Shown here piece by piece: positions 15,704-25,738 of a stretch of DNA of 59,200 bases. How positions within the stretch are numbered: the stretch's first letter is position 1; each line of letters opens with the position of its first letter. This DNA comes from an uncultured Clostridia bacterium (GTDB lineage: Bacteria > Bacillota > Clostridia > Oscillospirales > Ruminococcaceae): positions 1-59,200 of the forward strand of contig CANSRB010000002.1 of assembly GCA_947649285.1 (NCBI GenBank). Reading direction: 5' to 3'. Made by a program: the position numbers and the translations under genes. The notes below the pieces were generated by a model that made no database searches, was not told the origin of the DNA, and was given only the letters and a program-made list of their open reading frames with translations.

Positions 15704-16708
15704 ATGAAAAAGCGTATATTTGCACTTGTTTTTGCCATAACCCTTATGGCGCTGTCCGTTTTCCCTGTAAGGGCATTGGAAAATCCACCTATACTATCCG
15801 AGCTGTCGGTTGAGGAACAGCTGGAAATTCTTCGTGAGCAAGGAGTAGAGATTTCCCCTGGCCCTGAGGATGCCGAGTATGTCACAGGCTTGATCCCTCT
15901 TATTGAAGCGGACCCGGACTATTATCCCTACTCAATCAGCAATCCCGGAACACGCGAGTTTGCTGTACAGATAAGGGATGCGGTGAACCGCTATTATCAG
16001 CGGGGCGACCGTCCGCGCCCACAAGCCCTCGCCGCCCGGTATACCCTCCAGGACAGTACGGCAGCTGGAAGCTGGAGAGAAGATTTCCTCTATTATAATT
16101 GCTATGCTTATGCACTTGGGCGTACGGACGGCCATTATTGGCCGGGAAAATTTTCAACTGTTCCGAACTATAGTGATTTTAATCTCCAAGACTCCATTTA
16201 CAATTTAGCCTGCGACGTCAAGGCGGACTTAAAGTCGGCTTCACTTTCTAACCGGTGCGTATCCATGACAACGGTAAGGCCGGCCTCTCTTTCCTCCGGA
16301 CAGTCCTGCATCTGTATCCGAAGGGGGCCTAAAGATTTTCACTTTATGAAATTCGATTCCTCCTCCTGGTATCATAAGCCTGGTGCAACCAATCCGCTGA
16401 GATATAAATACACGCCTTCTGTCTCAAGAAACTGGACAGACGAGGCAGTTCTGAGAGGGGAGGCCATTGCGGCAACTACTTATTATGACAGCACCATCTA
16501 TTATTTTATATACAGTAAAAACCACGGTTCTACTACCTATACATGGACCGGTAATCATTATCATTCCGGTTCCCGTCATTATTATGAATATGGATATAAG
16601 TGTAAAAATTGCGGCGAGTTCACCTCTACAACATGGACGAATGAAGCTTGCTCTGGCCCTCCTTGTTCAACCCCGTGGAGTCTCACTCCTGTTCCCGAAG
16701 TTCCATAA
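15704..16708 (+). CDS. Secreted protein with Cys/His enzyme-like domain
   Basis: A 334-residue protein: Sec signal (1-24), an N-terminal domain (25-108) shared with the preceding gene, a middle domain (110-255), and a cysteine-bearing tail. The middle domain has YNCYAYALGR with Cys133, DFHFMKF with His213, and WYHKPG with His224. This order (Cys then His) suits a papain/NlpC-like cysteine hydrolase, but the family is not certain. The tail has Cys300-x2-Cys303 and Cys316-x4-Cys321, resembling a zinc or disulfide knuckle. The shared N-domain may act as a propeptide. It ends at the bidirectional terminator at 16766-16797. Confidence 0.75.
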   Translation: MKKRIFALVFAITLMALSVFPVRALENPPILSELSVEEQLEILREQGVEISPGPEDAEYVTGLIPLIEADPDYYPYSISNPGTREFAVQIRDAVNRYYQRGDRPRPQALAARYTLQDSTAAGSWREDFLYYNCYAYALGRTDGHYWPGKFSTVPNYSDFNLQDSIYNLACDVKADLKSASLSNRCVSMTTVRPASLSSGQSCICIRRGPKDFHFMKFDSSSWYHKPGATNPLRYKYTPSVSRNWTDEAVLRGEAIAATTYYDSTIYYFIYSKNHGSTTYTWTGNHYHSGSRHYYEYGYKCKNCGEFTSTTWTNEACSGPPCSTPWSLTPVPEVP

Positions 16709-16765
16709 CTTAATCTATTCGTATAAAATAAGCTATTTACAATGATAATCACACATTGCCAAAAC

Positions 16766-16797
16766 AAAAAACAGGCTGAAATTTCAGCCTGTTTTTT
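16766..16797. terminator. Bidirectional terminator between the secreted gene and rplQ
   Basis: A perfect 32-base palindrome, AAAAAACAGGCTGAAA and its complement. It ends the superoperon on the minus strand and the secreted gene on the plus strand. Confidence 0.88.
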
Positions 16798-16803
16798 ATG
16801 AGC

Positions 16804-17145
16804 TTATACCAGCTCGATAATAGCCATCTCTGCTGCGTCGCCGCGGCGGGGGCCGGTTTTGATAATCCGGCAGTAACCGCCGTTGACATCTGCATATTTC
16901 GGGGAGATTTCGTCAAACAGCTTTTTGACGACGCCCTCTTTGGTGATATAAGCAAACGCCTGACGCTTGGAGTGGAGATTATTCGTCTTGCCGAGCGTAA
17001 TCATCTTCTCGGTCATTGCGCGAACCTCTTTCGCTCTGGTGACGGTGGTTTCAATTTTGCCGTTTTCCAGCAAGTAAGTCACCATCGCTCTCAGCATTGC
17101 TTTTCTATGGTCAGAGGCTCTGCCCAATTTTCTGCTTCCTGCCAT
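16804..17145 (-). CDS. rplQ: 50S ribosomal protein L17
   Basis: Binds 23S rRNA near the exit-tunnel side of the large subunit. The 113-residue protein has the standard opening [18 protein letters not shown] and the [12 protein letters not shown] helix. It is the last gene of the alpha operon, 108 bases after rpoA, and is followed directly by a strong terminator. Confidence 0.98.
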   Translation of the reverse strand: MAGSRKLGRASDHRKAMLRAMVTYLLENGKIETTVTRAKEVRAMTEKMITLGKTNNLHSKRQAFAYITKEGVVKKLFDEISPKYADVNGGYCRIIKTGPRRGDAAEMAIIELV

Positions 17146-17253
17146 TGTAATTCACTCCTTACCTTGGTTGGTTCAAAAATACGAAAGAAAATACCTGCTG
17201 CCCGCCGAATGGTGGCGGCTGGCCGCGCCCGGGATAACAGGGCGCCAGGCGGC

Positions 17254-18249
17254 TTATTCTTCGTCCGAAGTCAGATCGAAACCGAGCGAACGCAGCTTGG
17301 CAATGACCTCTTCCAGAGATTTCTTGCCGAGGTTGCGCACCTTCATCATCTCTTCTTCAGACTTATTGATAAGGTCTTCTACCGTATTGATGCCGGCACG
17401 TTTCAAACAGTTGAAAGAACGTACAGACAAGTCAAGCTCCTCAATAGTCATCTCGAGAACCTTTTCCTGGGGATTTTCTCCCTTTTCAACCATTATCTCC
17501 ACGTTTGCGGCTTGTTCATCCAAGTCCACAAATAAGTTGAGATGCTCATTCAGAACCTTGGCTGCCAGAGATACGGCCTTTTTGGCGGAAATCGTTCCGT
17601 TTGTCCATACCTCCAAAGTCAATTTATCATCGTCGGTAATTTGACCTACGCGGGTGTTCTCCACCGAATAGTTCACCTTATTGACTGGGGTGTAGATACT
17701 ATCTACGGGGATTGCACCGATAATATTCTGGATTTCTGCTTTGTTGCGTTCTGCCGGAACGTAGCCCCGGCCGCGGTCAATCACGATTTCCATGTAGAGG
17801 CTTGCGCCCGCGCCCAGGGTAGCGATATGCATACTGGGGTTGAGGATCTCCACTTCGGAATCGGCTTTGATATCGCCCGCGGTGACTTCACATTCGCCGG
17901 ACGCTTCAATGTAGACGGTTTTCGGCATCTCAACTTTGTCCGGAACCTTCATGGTCAGGCTCTTGATATTGAGGATGATCTCGGTCACATCTTCTTTTAC
18001 GCCCGGAATGGTTGAAAATTCATGCTGTACGCCATCAATCTTCGTCGATTTCACGGCAACGCCGGGAAGCGAGGACAGCAGCACTCTTCTGAGGGAATTC
18101 CCCAAAGTAATACCGTAGCCGCGCTCGAGGGGCTCTAATACAAATTTACCGTAGGTGCCGTCCGGCTCCATCTCCACGATCTCCACAACCGGCTTCGTGA
18201 TCGGATGCGCCATCTGTTTATCCTGCGGGCTGGTCATCGTTTCTACCAT
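17254..18249 (-). CDS. rpoA: RNA polymerase alpha subunit
   Basis: Scaffold of RNA polymerase assembly and contact for UP elements and activators. The 331 residues split into the N-terminal dimerisation domain ([20 protein letters not shown] is the signature near 45-64) and the C-terminal domain with [19 protein letters not shown]. The ATG at 18249 has AGGAGGG at eight bases. The N-terminus is about a dozen residues longer than many homologues. Gap to rpsD is 82 bases. Confidence 0.98.
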   Translation of the reverse strand: MVETMTSPQDKQMAHPITKPVVEIVEMEPDGTYGKFVLEPLERGYGITLGNSLRRVLLSSLPGVAVKSTKIDGVQHEFSTIPGVKEDVTEIILNIKSLTMKVPDKVEMPKTVYIEASGECEVTAGDIKADSEVEILNPSMHIATLGAGASLYMEIVIDRGRGYVPAERNKAEIQNIIGAIPVDSIYTPVNKVNYSVENTRVGQITDDDKLTLEVWTNGTISAKKAVSLAAKVLNEHLNLFVDLDEQAANVEIMVEKGENPQEKVLEMTIEELDLSVRSFNCLKRAGINTVEDLINKSEEEMMKVRNLGKKSLEEVIAKLRSLGFDLTSDEE

Positions 18250-18331
18250 TTTAAAACCCTCCTTCTGCAGTTAAACTGCACTCTTGTTGCCCATTCCCAA
18301 ACTATCAGCCCGCCTTACGCGGCGGACAAGG

Positions 18332-18958
18332 TTATCTGGAATAGTACTCGACGATGAGCAGTTCCTGAATATCGGATTCGATATCTTCACGGTTGGGAAG
18401 ATGAACGACCTTTGCTTCCAGTGTATCCCTGTTCATATCCAGCCACATCGGAACCGGGCGGGAGCCGCAGGTTTCGGTGATTGCTTTCATCTTATCGCTG
18501 CCGCGGAACTTCTCGCGAACGCCGATGACATCGCCGGCTTTCAGCAGGTAGGAAGGGATATCGACTTTCTTGCCGTTTACGGTGAAGTGGGCGTGAACTA
18601 CCAGCTGTCTTGCTTCCGCGCGGGAAGTAGCCAGGCCCAGTCTGTAAACCACGTTGTCCAGACGGGATTCACAGATCCGAAGCAGGTTTTCGCCGGTCAT
18701 GCCTTCCTGGCGGTCTGCAAGCTCGAAGTAGCCCTCGAACTGGCTTTCCAGGATGCCGTAATAACGTCTTGCTTTTTGTTTTTCTCTCAGCTGAGTACCG
18801 TATTCCGATACTTTTTTGCGGTTTGCACCGTGCTGGCCCGGAGCGTTCGGTCTGCGGGTGAAAGAGCATTTGTCCGAATAGCATCTTTCGCCTTTCAGGA
18901 ACAGCTTCGCGCCTTCGCGGCGGCACATTCTGCATACTGCGTCCGTATATCTTGCCAT
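18332..18958 (-). CDS. rpsD: 30S ribosomal protein S4 (zinc-binding form)
   Basis: Primary 16S rRNA-binding protein that nucleates 30S assembly, and an autoregulator in many Firmicutes. The 208-residue protein has an N-terminal C-x2-C and further cysteines ([15 protein letters not shown]), the zinc-retaining form. The S4 RNA-binding domain contains [12 protein letters not shown] and [14 protein letters not shown]. It is 33 bases after rpsK. Confidence 0.98.
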   Translation of the reverse strand: MARYTDAVCRMCRREGAKLFLKGERCYSDKCSFTRRPNAPGQHGANRKKVSEYGTQLREKQKARRYYGILESQFEGYFELADRQEGMTGENLLRICESRLDNVVYRLGLATSRAEARQLVVHAHFTVNGKKVDIPSYLLKAGDVIGVREKFRGSDKMKAITETCGSRPVPMWLDMNRDTLEAKVVHLPNREDIESDIQELLIVEYYSR

Positions 18959-18991
18959 TTAGATTGCACCTCCTGATTCTTGGTTACACCA

Positions 18992-19396
18992 TTAGACACG
19001 TCTTCTCTTGGGAGGACGACATCCATTGTGTGCGATCGGGGTTACGTCCCGGATCATCGAAACCTCCAGGCCGACTGCCTGAAGTGCGCGGATTGCGGCT
19101 TCACGCCCTGAACCCGGGCCCTTGACATAAACTTCAACCGTTTTCAGGCCGTGCTCCTGAGCGGCGCGCGCTGCTTTTTCAGCGGCGGTCTGAGCGGCGA
19201 ACGGAGTGGATTTCTTCGAGCCGCGGAAGCCCATTTCGCCGGCGCTTGCCCACGAAATTGCATTGCCCTGAACGTCGGTGATGGTGATGATCGTGTTGTT
19301 AAAGGTAGACTGAATGTGTACGGCGCCGCGCTCAATATTTTTGCGCTCGCGGCGTCTGCGAACCACTTTTTTTGCTCCGGTTTTACCAGCTGCCAT
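18992..19396 (-). CDS. rpsK: 30S ribosomal protein S11
   Basis: Part of the platform of the small subunit near the E site. The 134 residues include the conserved [27 protein letters not shown] and the C-terminal [12 protein letters not shown]. Fifteen bases separate it from rpsM. Confidence 0.98.
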   Translation of the reverse strand: MAAGKTGAKKVVRRRRERKNIERGAVHIQSTFNNTIITITDVQGNAISWASAGEMGFRGSKKSTPFAAQTAAEKAARAAQEHGLKTVEVYVKGPGSGREAAIRALQAVGLEVSMIRDVTPIAHNGCRPPKRRRV

Positions 19397-19411
19397 AATA
19401 ATCGCCCTCCT

Positions 19412-19780
19412 TTACTTCTTCTTGTTTGCGATGGTCTTTTTCGGACCTTTTCTGGTACGGGCATTGGTCTTGGAACGCTGGCCTCTGACAGGCAGGCCCT
19501 TTCTGTGCCGCGTGCCGCGGTAGCATCCAATTTCAATCAGACGTTTGATGTTCAGCGCAGTTACACGGCGCAGATCACCCTCTACCTCGCAGTTTTTGTC
19601 AATATAATCTCTCAACAGGGAAACCTCGTCCTCGGTCAGATCCTTTACCCGGGTGTCCGGATTGATCTTGGTTGCGGCGAGGATATCCTTGGCGGTTTTT
19701 GCACCAATGCCGAAAATGTAAGTCAGACCGACTTCTACTCTTTTTTCTCTCGGCAGGTCAACACCAGCAATACGAGCCAT
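19412..19780 (-). CDS. rpsM: 30S ribosomal protein S13
   Basis: Head protein of the small subunit contacting the P-site tRNA and the large subunit bridge. The 122-residue protein begins [13 protein letters not shown] and ends with the basic [15 protein letters not shown] tail. The ATG at 19780 is chosen over an upstream in-frame one because GGAGG sits before it. Confidence 0.98.
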   Translation of the reverse strand: MARIAGVDLPREKRVEVGLTYIFGIGAKTAKDILAATKINPDTRVKDLTEDEVSLLRDYIDKNCEVEGDLRRVTALNIKRLIEIGCYRGTRHRKGLPVRGQRSKTNARTRKGPKKTIANKKK

Positions 19781-19834
19781 TAAAGTTGCACCTCCATTAC
19801 AATATGGGCACAAGCGGGGGGAAATCCGTTGGGA

Positions 19835-19948
19835 TTAGCCCTGACGCTGTTTGTGCTTCGGGTTTTGGCAAATGACCATGATACGTCCTTTGCGTTTGAT
19901 TACCTTGCATTTTTCGCAAATTGGCTTTACCGAAGGTCTTACTTTCAT
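19835..19948 (-). CDS. rpmJ: 50S ribosomal protein L36 (zinc-binding form)
   Basis: A 37-residue protein: [15 protein letters not shown] at the start and [12 protein letters not shown] at the end. Cys11, Cys14, Cys27 and His32 make the usual zinc site. It lies between infA (48 bases away) and rpsM (54 bases away), the standard alpha-operon position. It has a GGAGG-type site upstream. Confidence 0.96.
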   Translation of the reverse strand: MKVRPSVKPICEKCKVIKRKGRIMVICQNPKHKQRQG

Positions 19949-19996
19949 TTGAAATTTACCTCCTTATCGGTATCGGGCAAATGCCCGTTGGTTTCC

Positions 19997-20215
19997 TTAC
20001 TTGGAACGCCAGGTGATGCGCCCCTTGGTTAAATCATACGGCGACATTTCGACCGTCACCTTATCGCCCGGCAAAATCCGGATGAAGTTCATCCGCAGCT
20101 TACCGGAAATATGCGCTAAAATTGTATGTCCATTCGGCAGTTCTACTTTGAAGGTCGCGTTTGGCAGAGCCTCTCTGACAACGCCTTCAATTTCGATCAC
20201 ATCTTGTTTTGACAA
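19997..20215 (-). CDS. infA: Translation initiation factor IF-1
   Basis: Blocks the ribosomal A site during initiation. The 72-residue OB-fold protein has the typical [19 protein letters not shown] and [16 protein letters not shown] segments, and ends ITWRSK. It starts with TTG: AGGAGG lies eight bases before it, whereas the ATG between them is out of frame. The frame continues far upstream without a start site, so the TTG is needed for the standard length. Confidence 0.96.
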   Translation of the reverse strand: MSKQDVIEIEGVVREALPNATFKVELPNGHTILAHISGKLRMNFIRILPGDKVTVEMSPYDLTKGRITWRSK

Positions 20216-20228
20216 TCGACATACCTCC

Positions 20229-20492
20229 TTATTCGGCGACGGACGCCTGCGGCCCGTAGTTGAGCTCATGCAGCGCACGCCTGATTTTTCGATTGGTGTC
20301 AAGCCCGGCGAGCTCGACGCTTTGGCCGGTCCGTTTGAGATGAAGCGGGTTTTTCCGTTTGGGCTTTTCCAGCTTCCGGCATTTGCCGTCCGCAATATAG
20401 GCAAAGCCCTCCTTCATCTGAACGATCACATAAAACCGGTTTTGGTCGTGTCCCGCGTCCGACTTAACAATCATGCCGGGTTGATACTGCAC
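20229..20492 (-). CDS. KOW-domain RNA-binding protein (L14e-like)
   Basis: An 87-residue protein with an SH3-like KOW fold: [21 protein letters not shown] at the start and [20 protein letters not shown] in the middle, followed by a helical tail. Proteins of this kind occur between map and infA in many Clostridia and are thought to bind RNA or the ribosome. The precise role is not established. Gaps of 11 and 13 bases to its neighbours show it is part of the operon. Confidence 0.88.
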   Translation of the reverse strand: MQYQPGMIVKSDAGHDQNRFYVIVQMKEGFAYIADGKCRKLEKPKRKNPLHLKRTGQSVELAGLDTNRKIRRALHELNYGPQASVAE

Positions 20493-20503
20493 GCCGCTTC
20501 CTC

Positions 20504-21253
20504 CTATTTGACAGTCAGAATCTTCGCGCCATCCTCGGTAATAACGACGGTATGCTCAAAGTGTGCGGAATTGCTGCCGGATTGGGTGACAATTGTCCAT
20601 CCGTCCGCCAGCTGCTTCACCCCTGCGCCCGAAAGATTGATCATCGGCTCAATCGCCAAGATCATCCCCGGGACCAGCCGTACCCCACGGCCCGGCTTCC
20701 CAAAATTGGGAACCTCGGGATCTTCATGCACCTTCCGCCCGACGCCATGCCCCACGAACTCCCGAACCACCCCGTAGCCGAAACTTTCGGCATGGGACTG
20801 GACGGCGTGGGAAATATCGCCGATACGGTTTCCCGGCTTGGCCTGCTCGATCCCCAGCCGCAGGCATTCCTGAGTTTCCTTCAGGAGCCGTACGGTGGCC
20901 GGGTCTACTTTGCCGACCTGGAAGGTCCAGGCATTATCCCCATGGAAGCCGTTGTAGAACGCGCCGACGTCAACCTTGACGATGTCGCCCTCCTTCAGCT
21001 TAACCTTAGGGGAAGGGATCCCATGGATCACCTCGCTGTTCAGCGAAATGCAGGCGCTTCCCGGAAATCCGTAAAGCCCCAAAAAGCTGGGCTTCCCCCC
21101 TGCCTGCACAATAAACTTGTGCAGCACATGGTCGATTTCCTTCGTGGTAACGCCCGGCTGCATATAGCTTTCCACCGACCATAACGCCGCGTTGGAGAGC
21201 TTGCACGCCTCGCTGACTGCCTGAATTTCCTGTGCATTTTTGAGAATGACCAT
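20504..21253 (-). CDS. map: Methionine aminopeptidase, type I
   Basis: Removes the initiator methionine from new proteins. The 249-residue pita-bread enzyme has the metal ligands in context: DVGAFYNGFHGDNAWTF (aspartates), GHGVGRKVHEDP (histidine), AIEPM (glutamate) and FEHTVVIT (glutamate). It begins one base after adk, in the usual secY-adk-map order. Confidence 0.97.
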   Translation of the reverse strand: MVILKNAQEIQAVSEACKLSNAALWSVESYMQPGVTTKEIDHVLHKFIVQAGGKPSFLGLYGFPGSACISLNSEVIHGIPSPKVKLKEGDIVKVDVGAFYNGFHGDNAWTFQVGKVDPATVRLLKETQECLRLGIEQAKPGNRIGDISHAVQSHAESFGYGVVREFVGHGVGRKVHEDPEVPNFGKPGRGVRLVPGMILAIEPMINLSGAGVKQLADGWTIVTQSGSNSAHFEHTVVITEDGAKILTVK

Positions 21254-21254
21254 T

Positions 21255-21887
21255 CTATGCCTCCAGAACCTTCATTGTCAGGGCGATGGTGTCCTGCACC
21301 TCTTCCTGACCCTGTACTGGATAAAGTTTGTTTTGCTTTTCGTAGTATTCCTTCAGCGGCTCGGTCTGGTTATGATAAACCTGAAGCCGCTCCAAAACCG
21401 TATCCGGTTCATCGTCTTTACGGAGGATGGTCGGCTCGCCGCACTTATCGCATACGCCCTCGGTTTGAGAGGGCTTATATTCGATATGATAGGTTGCGCC
21501 GCAGCTCCCGCAGACTCTTCTGCCGGACATCCGGCGGATAATCTCCGAATCGCTGACTTCAATATCAATGACCTTATCAATGGTGACCCCCATCTCATCC
21601 AGCGCCACCGCCTGAGCCAGTGTACGCGGAAAACCGTCCAGGATAAAGCCGCCCTTGCAGTCCTCCTGCGCGAGCCGCTCCTTCACCATTGCAATCACCA
21701 CTTCGTCCGGAACCAGCTGGCCCTGCTCGGTATACCGCTGCACCGCCTTGCCGGTTTCGGTTCCTGCTTTGATCGCTGCGCGAATGATATTGCCTGTGGA
21801 AACAGCGGGGATCTGCAGTTTGTCACAGATCGCTTCCGCCTGCGTGCCCTTTCCGGCACCTGGGGCTCCCAATAAAATAAGGTTCAT
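21255..21887 (-). CDS. adk: Adenylate kinase (zinc-lid form)
   Basis: Catalyses AMP + ATP to 2 ADP and balances the adenylate pool. The 210-residue protein has the P-loop GAPGAGKGTQA at 7-17, the AMP-binding STGNIIRA and the LDGFPRTLAQA motif. The lid holds C-x2-C twice (CGSC and CDKC), the zinc-binding form typical of Gram-positives. Confidence 0.98.
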   Translation of the reverse strand: MNLILLGAPGAGKGTQAEAICDKLQIPAVSTGNIIRAAIKAGTETGKAVQRYTEQGQLVPDEVVIAMVKERLAQEDCKGGFILDGFPRTLAQAVALDEMGVTIDKVIDIEVSDSEIIRRMSGRRVCGSCGATYHIEYKPSQTEGVCDKCGEPTILRKDDEPDTVLERLQVYHNQTEPLKEYYEKQNKLYPVQGQEEVQDTIALTMKVLEA

Positions 21888-21902
21888 TGTGTCATCCCTT
21901 TC

Positions 21903-23192
21903 TTATTCCAAAAATCCTTTGTGATGTCGCATCATCAATTGGGACTGAAGCTGCTGCATGGTTTCCAGCGCTACGCCGACAACGATGATGATGGTGGTAC
22001 CGCCCAGTGCAACCTGGATACCGGTCATTGAATTGAAAAGAATCGGGAAGAGCGCGATAACCGCCAGGAACAAAGCGCCGATAAAGATAATCTTCGACAG
22101 CACCTTGCTGATAAAGGTGGAGGTTGGTTTGCCCGGACGGATACCCGGGATCGCGCCGTTATTGTTTTTGATATTATTGGCAATCTCGATTGGATTGTAC
22201 TGGATCGCCGCATAAAAATAATTGAAGCCGATAATTAAAACCGCAAAAAGGATCCCATAAACTGGATGCTGCGGGGACATCACACGCAGGAACCCTGCCC
22301 AGAAGCTGTCTGGAGCCGGCTGCGCGAACGCCGCGATGGTACCCGGAACGGAAAGCAGGGAAGAAGCAAAGATGATCGGCATAACGCTGCTCATATTCAC
22401 CTTGATCGGAATAAAGGAGCTTTGCCCGCCGTACATTTTCCTGCCGACAACCCGCTTTGCATACTGAACCGGGATCCGCCGTTCCGCCTCGGTCATGATG
22501 ACAATGAAGACGATCATTGCCGCAAAAACCAGCAGGATAAACGGAACCAGGATATAGTTGATGCCGCCCTGTTTGAAGCTTTCAATCAGGATCTGCGCAT
22601 TTTGCGGAAGCCCGGCCAGGATCCCCGCAAACAGGATCATGGAAACCCCGTTCCCGATCCCCTTTTCAGTGATTTTATCCCCCAGCCATACCACGGCGCA
22701 AGCGCCTGCGGTAAAGGCCAGGATGATAACCCCTGCGGTAAAGAACTGTGCCCAGCCAGTCAGATACTGGCTTTCGATCCCGCCCTGGTTGCGGACCAGC
22801 ACATAGTACGCATAGGACTGGACCAGCGCCATCGCCAGGGTAACCCAGCGCGAAACCTTGTTGAGTTTTTTACGTCCCGTTTCGCCCTCTTTTGCCAATC
22901 TCTCCAGAGGAGGAATCGCTACCGTTAAGAGCTGAACGATGATCGTAGCGGTGATGTAGGGCTGAATCGACAATGCAAAGATCGTCGCATTCGCAAACGC
23001 ACCACCAGAGAAAGTGTTCAGCAGGGCGAAGAAGTTATTTCCATCGCCAACCAAGGATTTGAGTGCCCCCGCGTTCACGAACGGCACCAAAATGCTGGAG
23101 CCGAACCGGAACACCACCAGAATGAAAATGGTGAAAATCAGCCGTTTTCTCAATTCCGGATTTTTAAAGGCATTTCTAATCGTACTGAACAC
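21903..23192 (-). CDS. secY: Preprotein translocase subunit SecY
   Basis: Forms the protein-conducting channel of the Sec translocon in the cytoplasmic membrane. The 429-residue protein shows ten hydrophobic segments, with the SecY signature regions SIQPYITATIIVQLL near 75-90 and RRIPVQYAKRVVG in the long cytoplasmic loop. It starts one base after rplO, consistent with translational coupling. Confidence 0.98.
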   Translation of the reverse strand: MFSTIRNAFKNPELRKRLIFTIFILVVFRFGSSILVPFVNAGALKSLVGDGNNFFALLNTFSGGAFANATIFALSIQPYITATIIVQLLTVAIPPLERLAKEGETGRKKLNKVSRWVTLAMALVQSYAYYVLVRNQGGIESQYLTGWAQFFTAGVIILAFTAGACAVVWLGDKITEKGIGNGVSMILFAGILAGLPQNAQILIESFKQGGINYILVPFILLVFAAMIVFIVIMTEAERRIPVQYAKRVVGRKMYGGQSSFIPIKVNMSSVMPIIFASSLLSVPGTIAAFAQPAPDSFWAGFLRVMSPQHPVYGILFAVLIIGFNYFYAAIQYNPIEIANNIKNNNGAIPGIRPGKPTSTFISKVLSKIIFIGALFLAVIALFPILFNSMTGIQVALGGTTIIIVVGVALETMQQLQSQLMMRHHKGFLE

Positions 23193-23193
23193 C

Positions 23194-23637
23194 TTAGATC
23201 ACCTCGGCCTTTCCGCCTGCTTTTTCGATCTTCTCTTTCGCAGAGCCCGAGAAAGCAGCCGCTTTGACAGTCAGGTTTTTGTTCAGTTCGCCGTTGCCCA
23301 GGATTTTGATCCCATCGCAGACCTTTTTCACCAGCCCGCTTGCAACGATTGCTTCTGTATCGACTACAGCGCCGTCCTCGAATTTCTTCTCCAAGTCGCT
23401 GACGTTGACCGTTGCGTAAGTGGTTGCAAAAATATTGACAAACCCTCTTTTCGGGAGCCGTCTCTGCAACGGCATCTGGCCGCCTTCAAAGCCGGGACGG
23501 ATGCTGCCGCCGCTGCGCGCTTTCTGGCCCTTGTGGCCTTTGCCGGCCGTTTTGCCGTTACCGCTTCCGTGACCTCTGCCCTTACGTTTAGGGGCAACAT
23601 TAGAGCCCGGAACCGGCGATAACTCGTGCAGTTTCAT
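23194..23637 (-). CDS. rplO: 50S ribosomal protein L15
   Basis: Late-assembly large-subunit protein. The 147 residues open with [20 protein letters not shown] and have the Gly-rich [20 protein letters not shown] extension that threads into 23S rRNA. It lies between rpmD and secY in the spc operon. Confidence 0.98.
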   Translation of the reverse strand: MKLHELSPVPGSNVAPKRKGRGHGSGNGKTAGKGHKGQKARSGGSIRPGFEGGQMPLQRRLPKRGFVNIFATTYATVNVSDLEKKFEDGAVVDTEAIVASGLVKKVCDGIKILGNGELNKNLTVKAAAFSGSAKEKIEKAGGKAEVI

Positions 23638-23654
23638 CTAGTCGCACCTCCTTG

Positions 23655-23834
23655 TTATCTTGTTACCTCGATAAGATGAGTAACTTTGAAAATCTTGCCT
23701 TCGGTGGCAGCGTTTGCAGGCTGCTCGGTCATGTCGCCAATTTTACGAAGGCCCAGCGATTTTACAGTCGCAATCTGATCTTTTTTCACGCCGGCCAGAC
23801 TTTTAACCAGCTTGATTTTAATGGTATCTGCCAT
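23655..23834 (-). CDS. rpmD: 50S ribosomal protein L30
   Basis: A 59-residue protein, starting MADTIKIKLVKSLAGVKKDQ and ending THLIEVTR, matching the short bacterial L30. It sits in its normal position between rpsE (17 bases) and rplO (17 bases), with a GGAGG-like site ahead. Confidence 0.96.
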   Translation of the reverse strand: MADTIKIKLVKSLAGVKKDQIATVKSLGLRKIGDMTEQPANAATEGKIFKVTHLIEVTR

Positions 23835-23851
23835 AATAAAAGCCCGCCTCC

Positions 23852-24355
23852 TTAGTGATAAATTTCTTCGACCGTTTTGCCGCGGATTGCCGCAACTTCT
23901 TCTGCGGTACGCAGGCTCGCCAACCCGTTAATGGTCGCGCGGACTACGTTGCAGGGGTTATTGGAACGCAGTGCCTTGGTACGGATATCCGTAATGCCGG
24001 CTGCTTCTACAACCGCACGGACCGGACCGCCGGCAATAGTGCCGGTACCTTCCGGAGCCGGTTTGAGCAGTACGCGGCCTGCGCCGAATGCACCAATGAC
24101 CTCATGCGGGATGGAAGAACCCTTCAGGGAAACTTTGATCAGGTTTTTCTTTGCGTCCTCAATACCTTTGCGGATCGCGTCCGGAACCTCGCCGGATTTG
24201 CCCATGCCGAAGCCAACGATCCCGTTGCCGTCGCCGACAACCACCAGAGCGGCGAACTTGAAGATCCGGCCGCCTTTAACGGTTTTGGAAACGCGGTTGA
24301 TCGAAACAACGGTTTCTTTCAGGTCCAGTGTGCTTGCGTCTATTTTTTTAGCCAA
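23852..24355 (-). CDS. rpsE: 30S ribosomal protein S5
   Basis: Accuracy-related protein of the small subunit at the mRNA entry channel. The 167-residue protein has the S5 double-stranded-RNA-binding fold with [19 protein letters not shown] at 17-35 and the second-domain segment [15 protein letters not shown]. Confidence 0.98.
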   Translation of the reverse strand: MAKKIDASTLDLKETVVSINRVSKTVKGGRIFKFAALVVVGDGNGIVGFGMGKSGEVPDAIRKGIEDAKKNLIKVSLKGSSIPHEVIGAFGAGRVLLKPAPEGTGTIAGGPVRAVVEAAGITDIRTKALRSNNPCNVVRATINGLASLRTAEEVAAIRGKTVEEIYH

Positions 24356-24371
24356 ACGAATAACCTCCTCA

Positions 24372-24731
24372 TCAGAATTTGAGGCCGCCTTCGCGAGCTC
24401 CGTCAGCCAATTCTTTTACGCGGCCGTGATACAGATAACCGCCTCTGTCGAAAACGACGTCCTCGATCTTCTTATCCAGTGCCAGCTTTGCAATTGTCTG
24501 ACCAACCTTGCGTGCAGCATCTTTGTTCCCGCCGTTGCCTTCAAAGGCTTTATCCATTGTAGACGCAGCGGCCAATGTAACGCCATTTACGTCATCGATC
24601 AACTGCGCGTAAATGTGCTTGTTAGAGCGAAATACGTTCAAGCGTGGTCGCTCGGGGGTTCCGGAGATTTTCGCACGGACCCTACGGTGGCGTTTGAGCC
24701 GTTGCTCATTGCTGTTTAAGCTTTTCACCAT
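24372..24731 (-). CDS. rplR: 50S ribosomal protein L18
   Basis: Binds 5S rRNA in the central protuberance. The 119-residue protein has the basic start ([20 protein letters not shown]) and ends in [20 protein letters not shown], the family signature. Confidence 0.98.
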   Translation of the reverse strand: MVKSLNSNEQRLKRHRRVRAKISGTPERPRLNVFRSNKHIYAQLIDDVNGVTLAAASTMDKAFEGNGGNKDAARKVGQTIAKLALDKKIEDVVFDRGGYLYHGRVKELADGAREGGLKF

Positions 24732-24749
24732 AGCTTGTCACTCCTTTAA

Positions 24750-25298
24750 CTATTTCTTAGAGCCTTTACCAGCTTTACCTTCTTTGCGCTGTACATATTC
24801 GCCGACATACCGGATCCCTTTGCCTTTATACGGCTCGGGCGGACGTTTTTCGCGGACAACCGCTGCGAACTGGCCAACGACCTGCTTGTCTGGACCGCTG
24901 ATAATGATTTTGTTCGGATTGGGAACCTCAATGGATACCCCTTCAATCTCAGGCATGATAACCTGATGGGAATAACCCAGGTTCATAACAAGGTCTTTGC
25001 CCTGTTTTGCAGCACGATAACCAACGCCCTGGATTTCCAGTTCTTTTGTAAAGCCGTTGGTCACACCCTCAACCATATTGGCAACCAGGGTTCTGGTCAG
25101 GCCGTGGAGCGATTTGTGCGCTTTTGCCTCACTCGGACGTTTGATCTCGATCTCGTTTGCATTCTGCTCGATAATCATGTCCTTGTGCAGTTCTCTTGTC
25201 AAAGTCCCCTTCGGACCCTTCACGGTAATTACGTGATCGTCCAATTTTACCTCGACGCCGGAGGGAACGCTGATCGGTTTTCTACCTATACGCGACAT
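24750..25298 (-). CDS. rplF: 50S ribosomal protein L6
   Basis: Two-domain 23S rRNA-binding protein near the factor-binding region. The 182 residues start SRIGRKPISVPSGVEV and end with the conserved PPEPYKGKGIRYVGEYVQRK followed by a lysine-rich tail. Confidence 0.98.
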   Translation of the reverse strand: MSRIGRKPISVPSGVEVKLDDHVITVKGPKGTLTRELHKDMIIEQNANEIEIKRPSEAKAHKSLHGLTRTLVANMVEGVTNGFTKELEIQGVGYRAAKQGKDLVMNLGYSHQVIMPEIEGVSIEVPNPNKIIISGPDKQVVGQFAAVVREKRPPEPYKGKGIRYVGEYVQRKEGKAGKGSKK

Positions 25299-25313
25299 TG
25301 TTGAATGCCCTCC

Positions 25314-25712
25314 TTACCAAATGAATGCGAGAACCTCGCCGCCTACTTTTTCTTTCCGCGCGCGTTTGTCAGTCATAACGCCTTTGGAAGTGGAAACGAT
25401 GGCGACGCCTAAGCCCTTCATGACCTTGGGCATATCCTCGCAGCTGGAATAGATCCGCAGGCCCGGTTTGGAAACCCGGCGGAGCCCGCTGATAACCGGT
25501 GATTTATTTTCGCCGTATTTCAAAGTAATACGGATGATTCCCTGTTTGCCGTCGTCGATAACCTGAAAGCTTTTTACATAGCCCTCGTCAACCAGAATCT
25601 GGGTGATGGACTTTTTCATATTGGATGCAGGAACATCGACCGTATCGTGCTTTGCTGTATTCGCATTTCTGATGCGGGTCAGCAAATCTGCAATGCTATC
25701 AGTGATTTGCAT
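25314..25712 (-). CDS. rpsH: 30S ribosomal protein S8
   Basis: Binds the central domain of 16S rRNA and can autoregulate the spc operon in some bacteria. The 132-residue protein begins [18 protein letters not shown] and ends [19 protein letters not shown] plus a short tail. The ATG at 25712 has GGAGG before it; the longer upstream frame runs through rpsN. Confidence 0.98.
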   Translation of the reverse strand: MQITDSIADLLTRIRNANTAKHDTVDVPASNMKKSITQILVDEGYVKSFQVIDDGKQGIIRITLKYGENKSPVISGLRRVSKPGLRIYSSCEDMPKVMKGLGVAIVSTSKGVMTDKRARKEKVGGEVLAFIW

Positions 25713-25738
25713 GCCGTCAACCTCCTTTGCTAAGCAAT

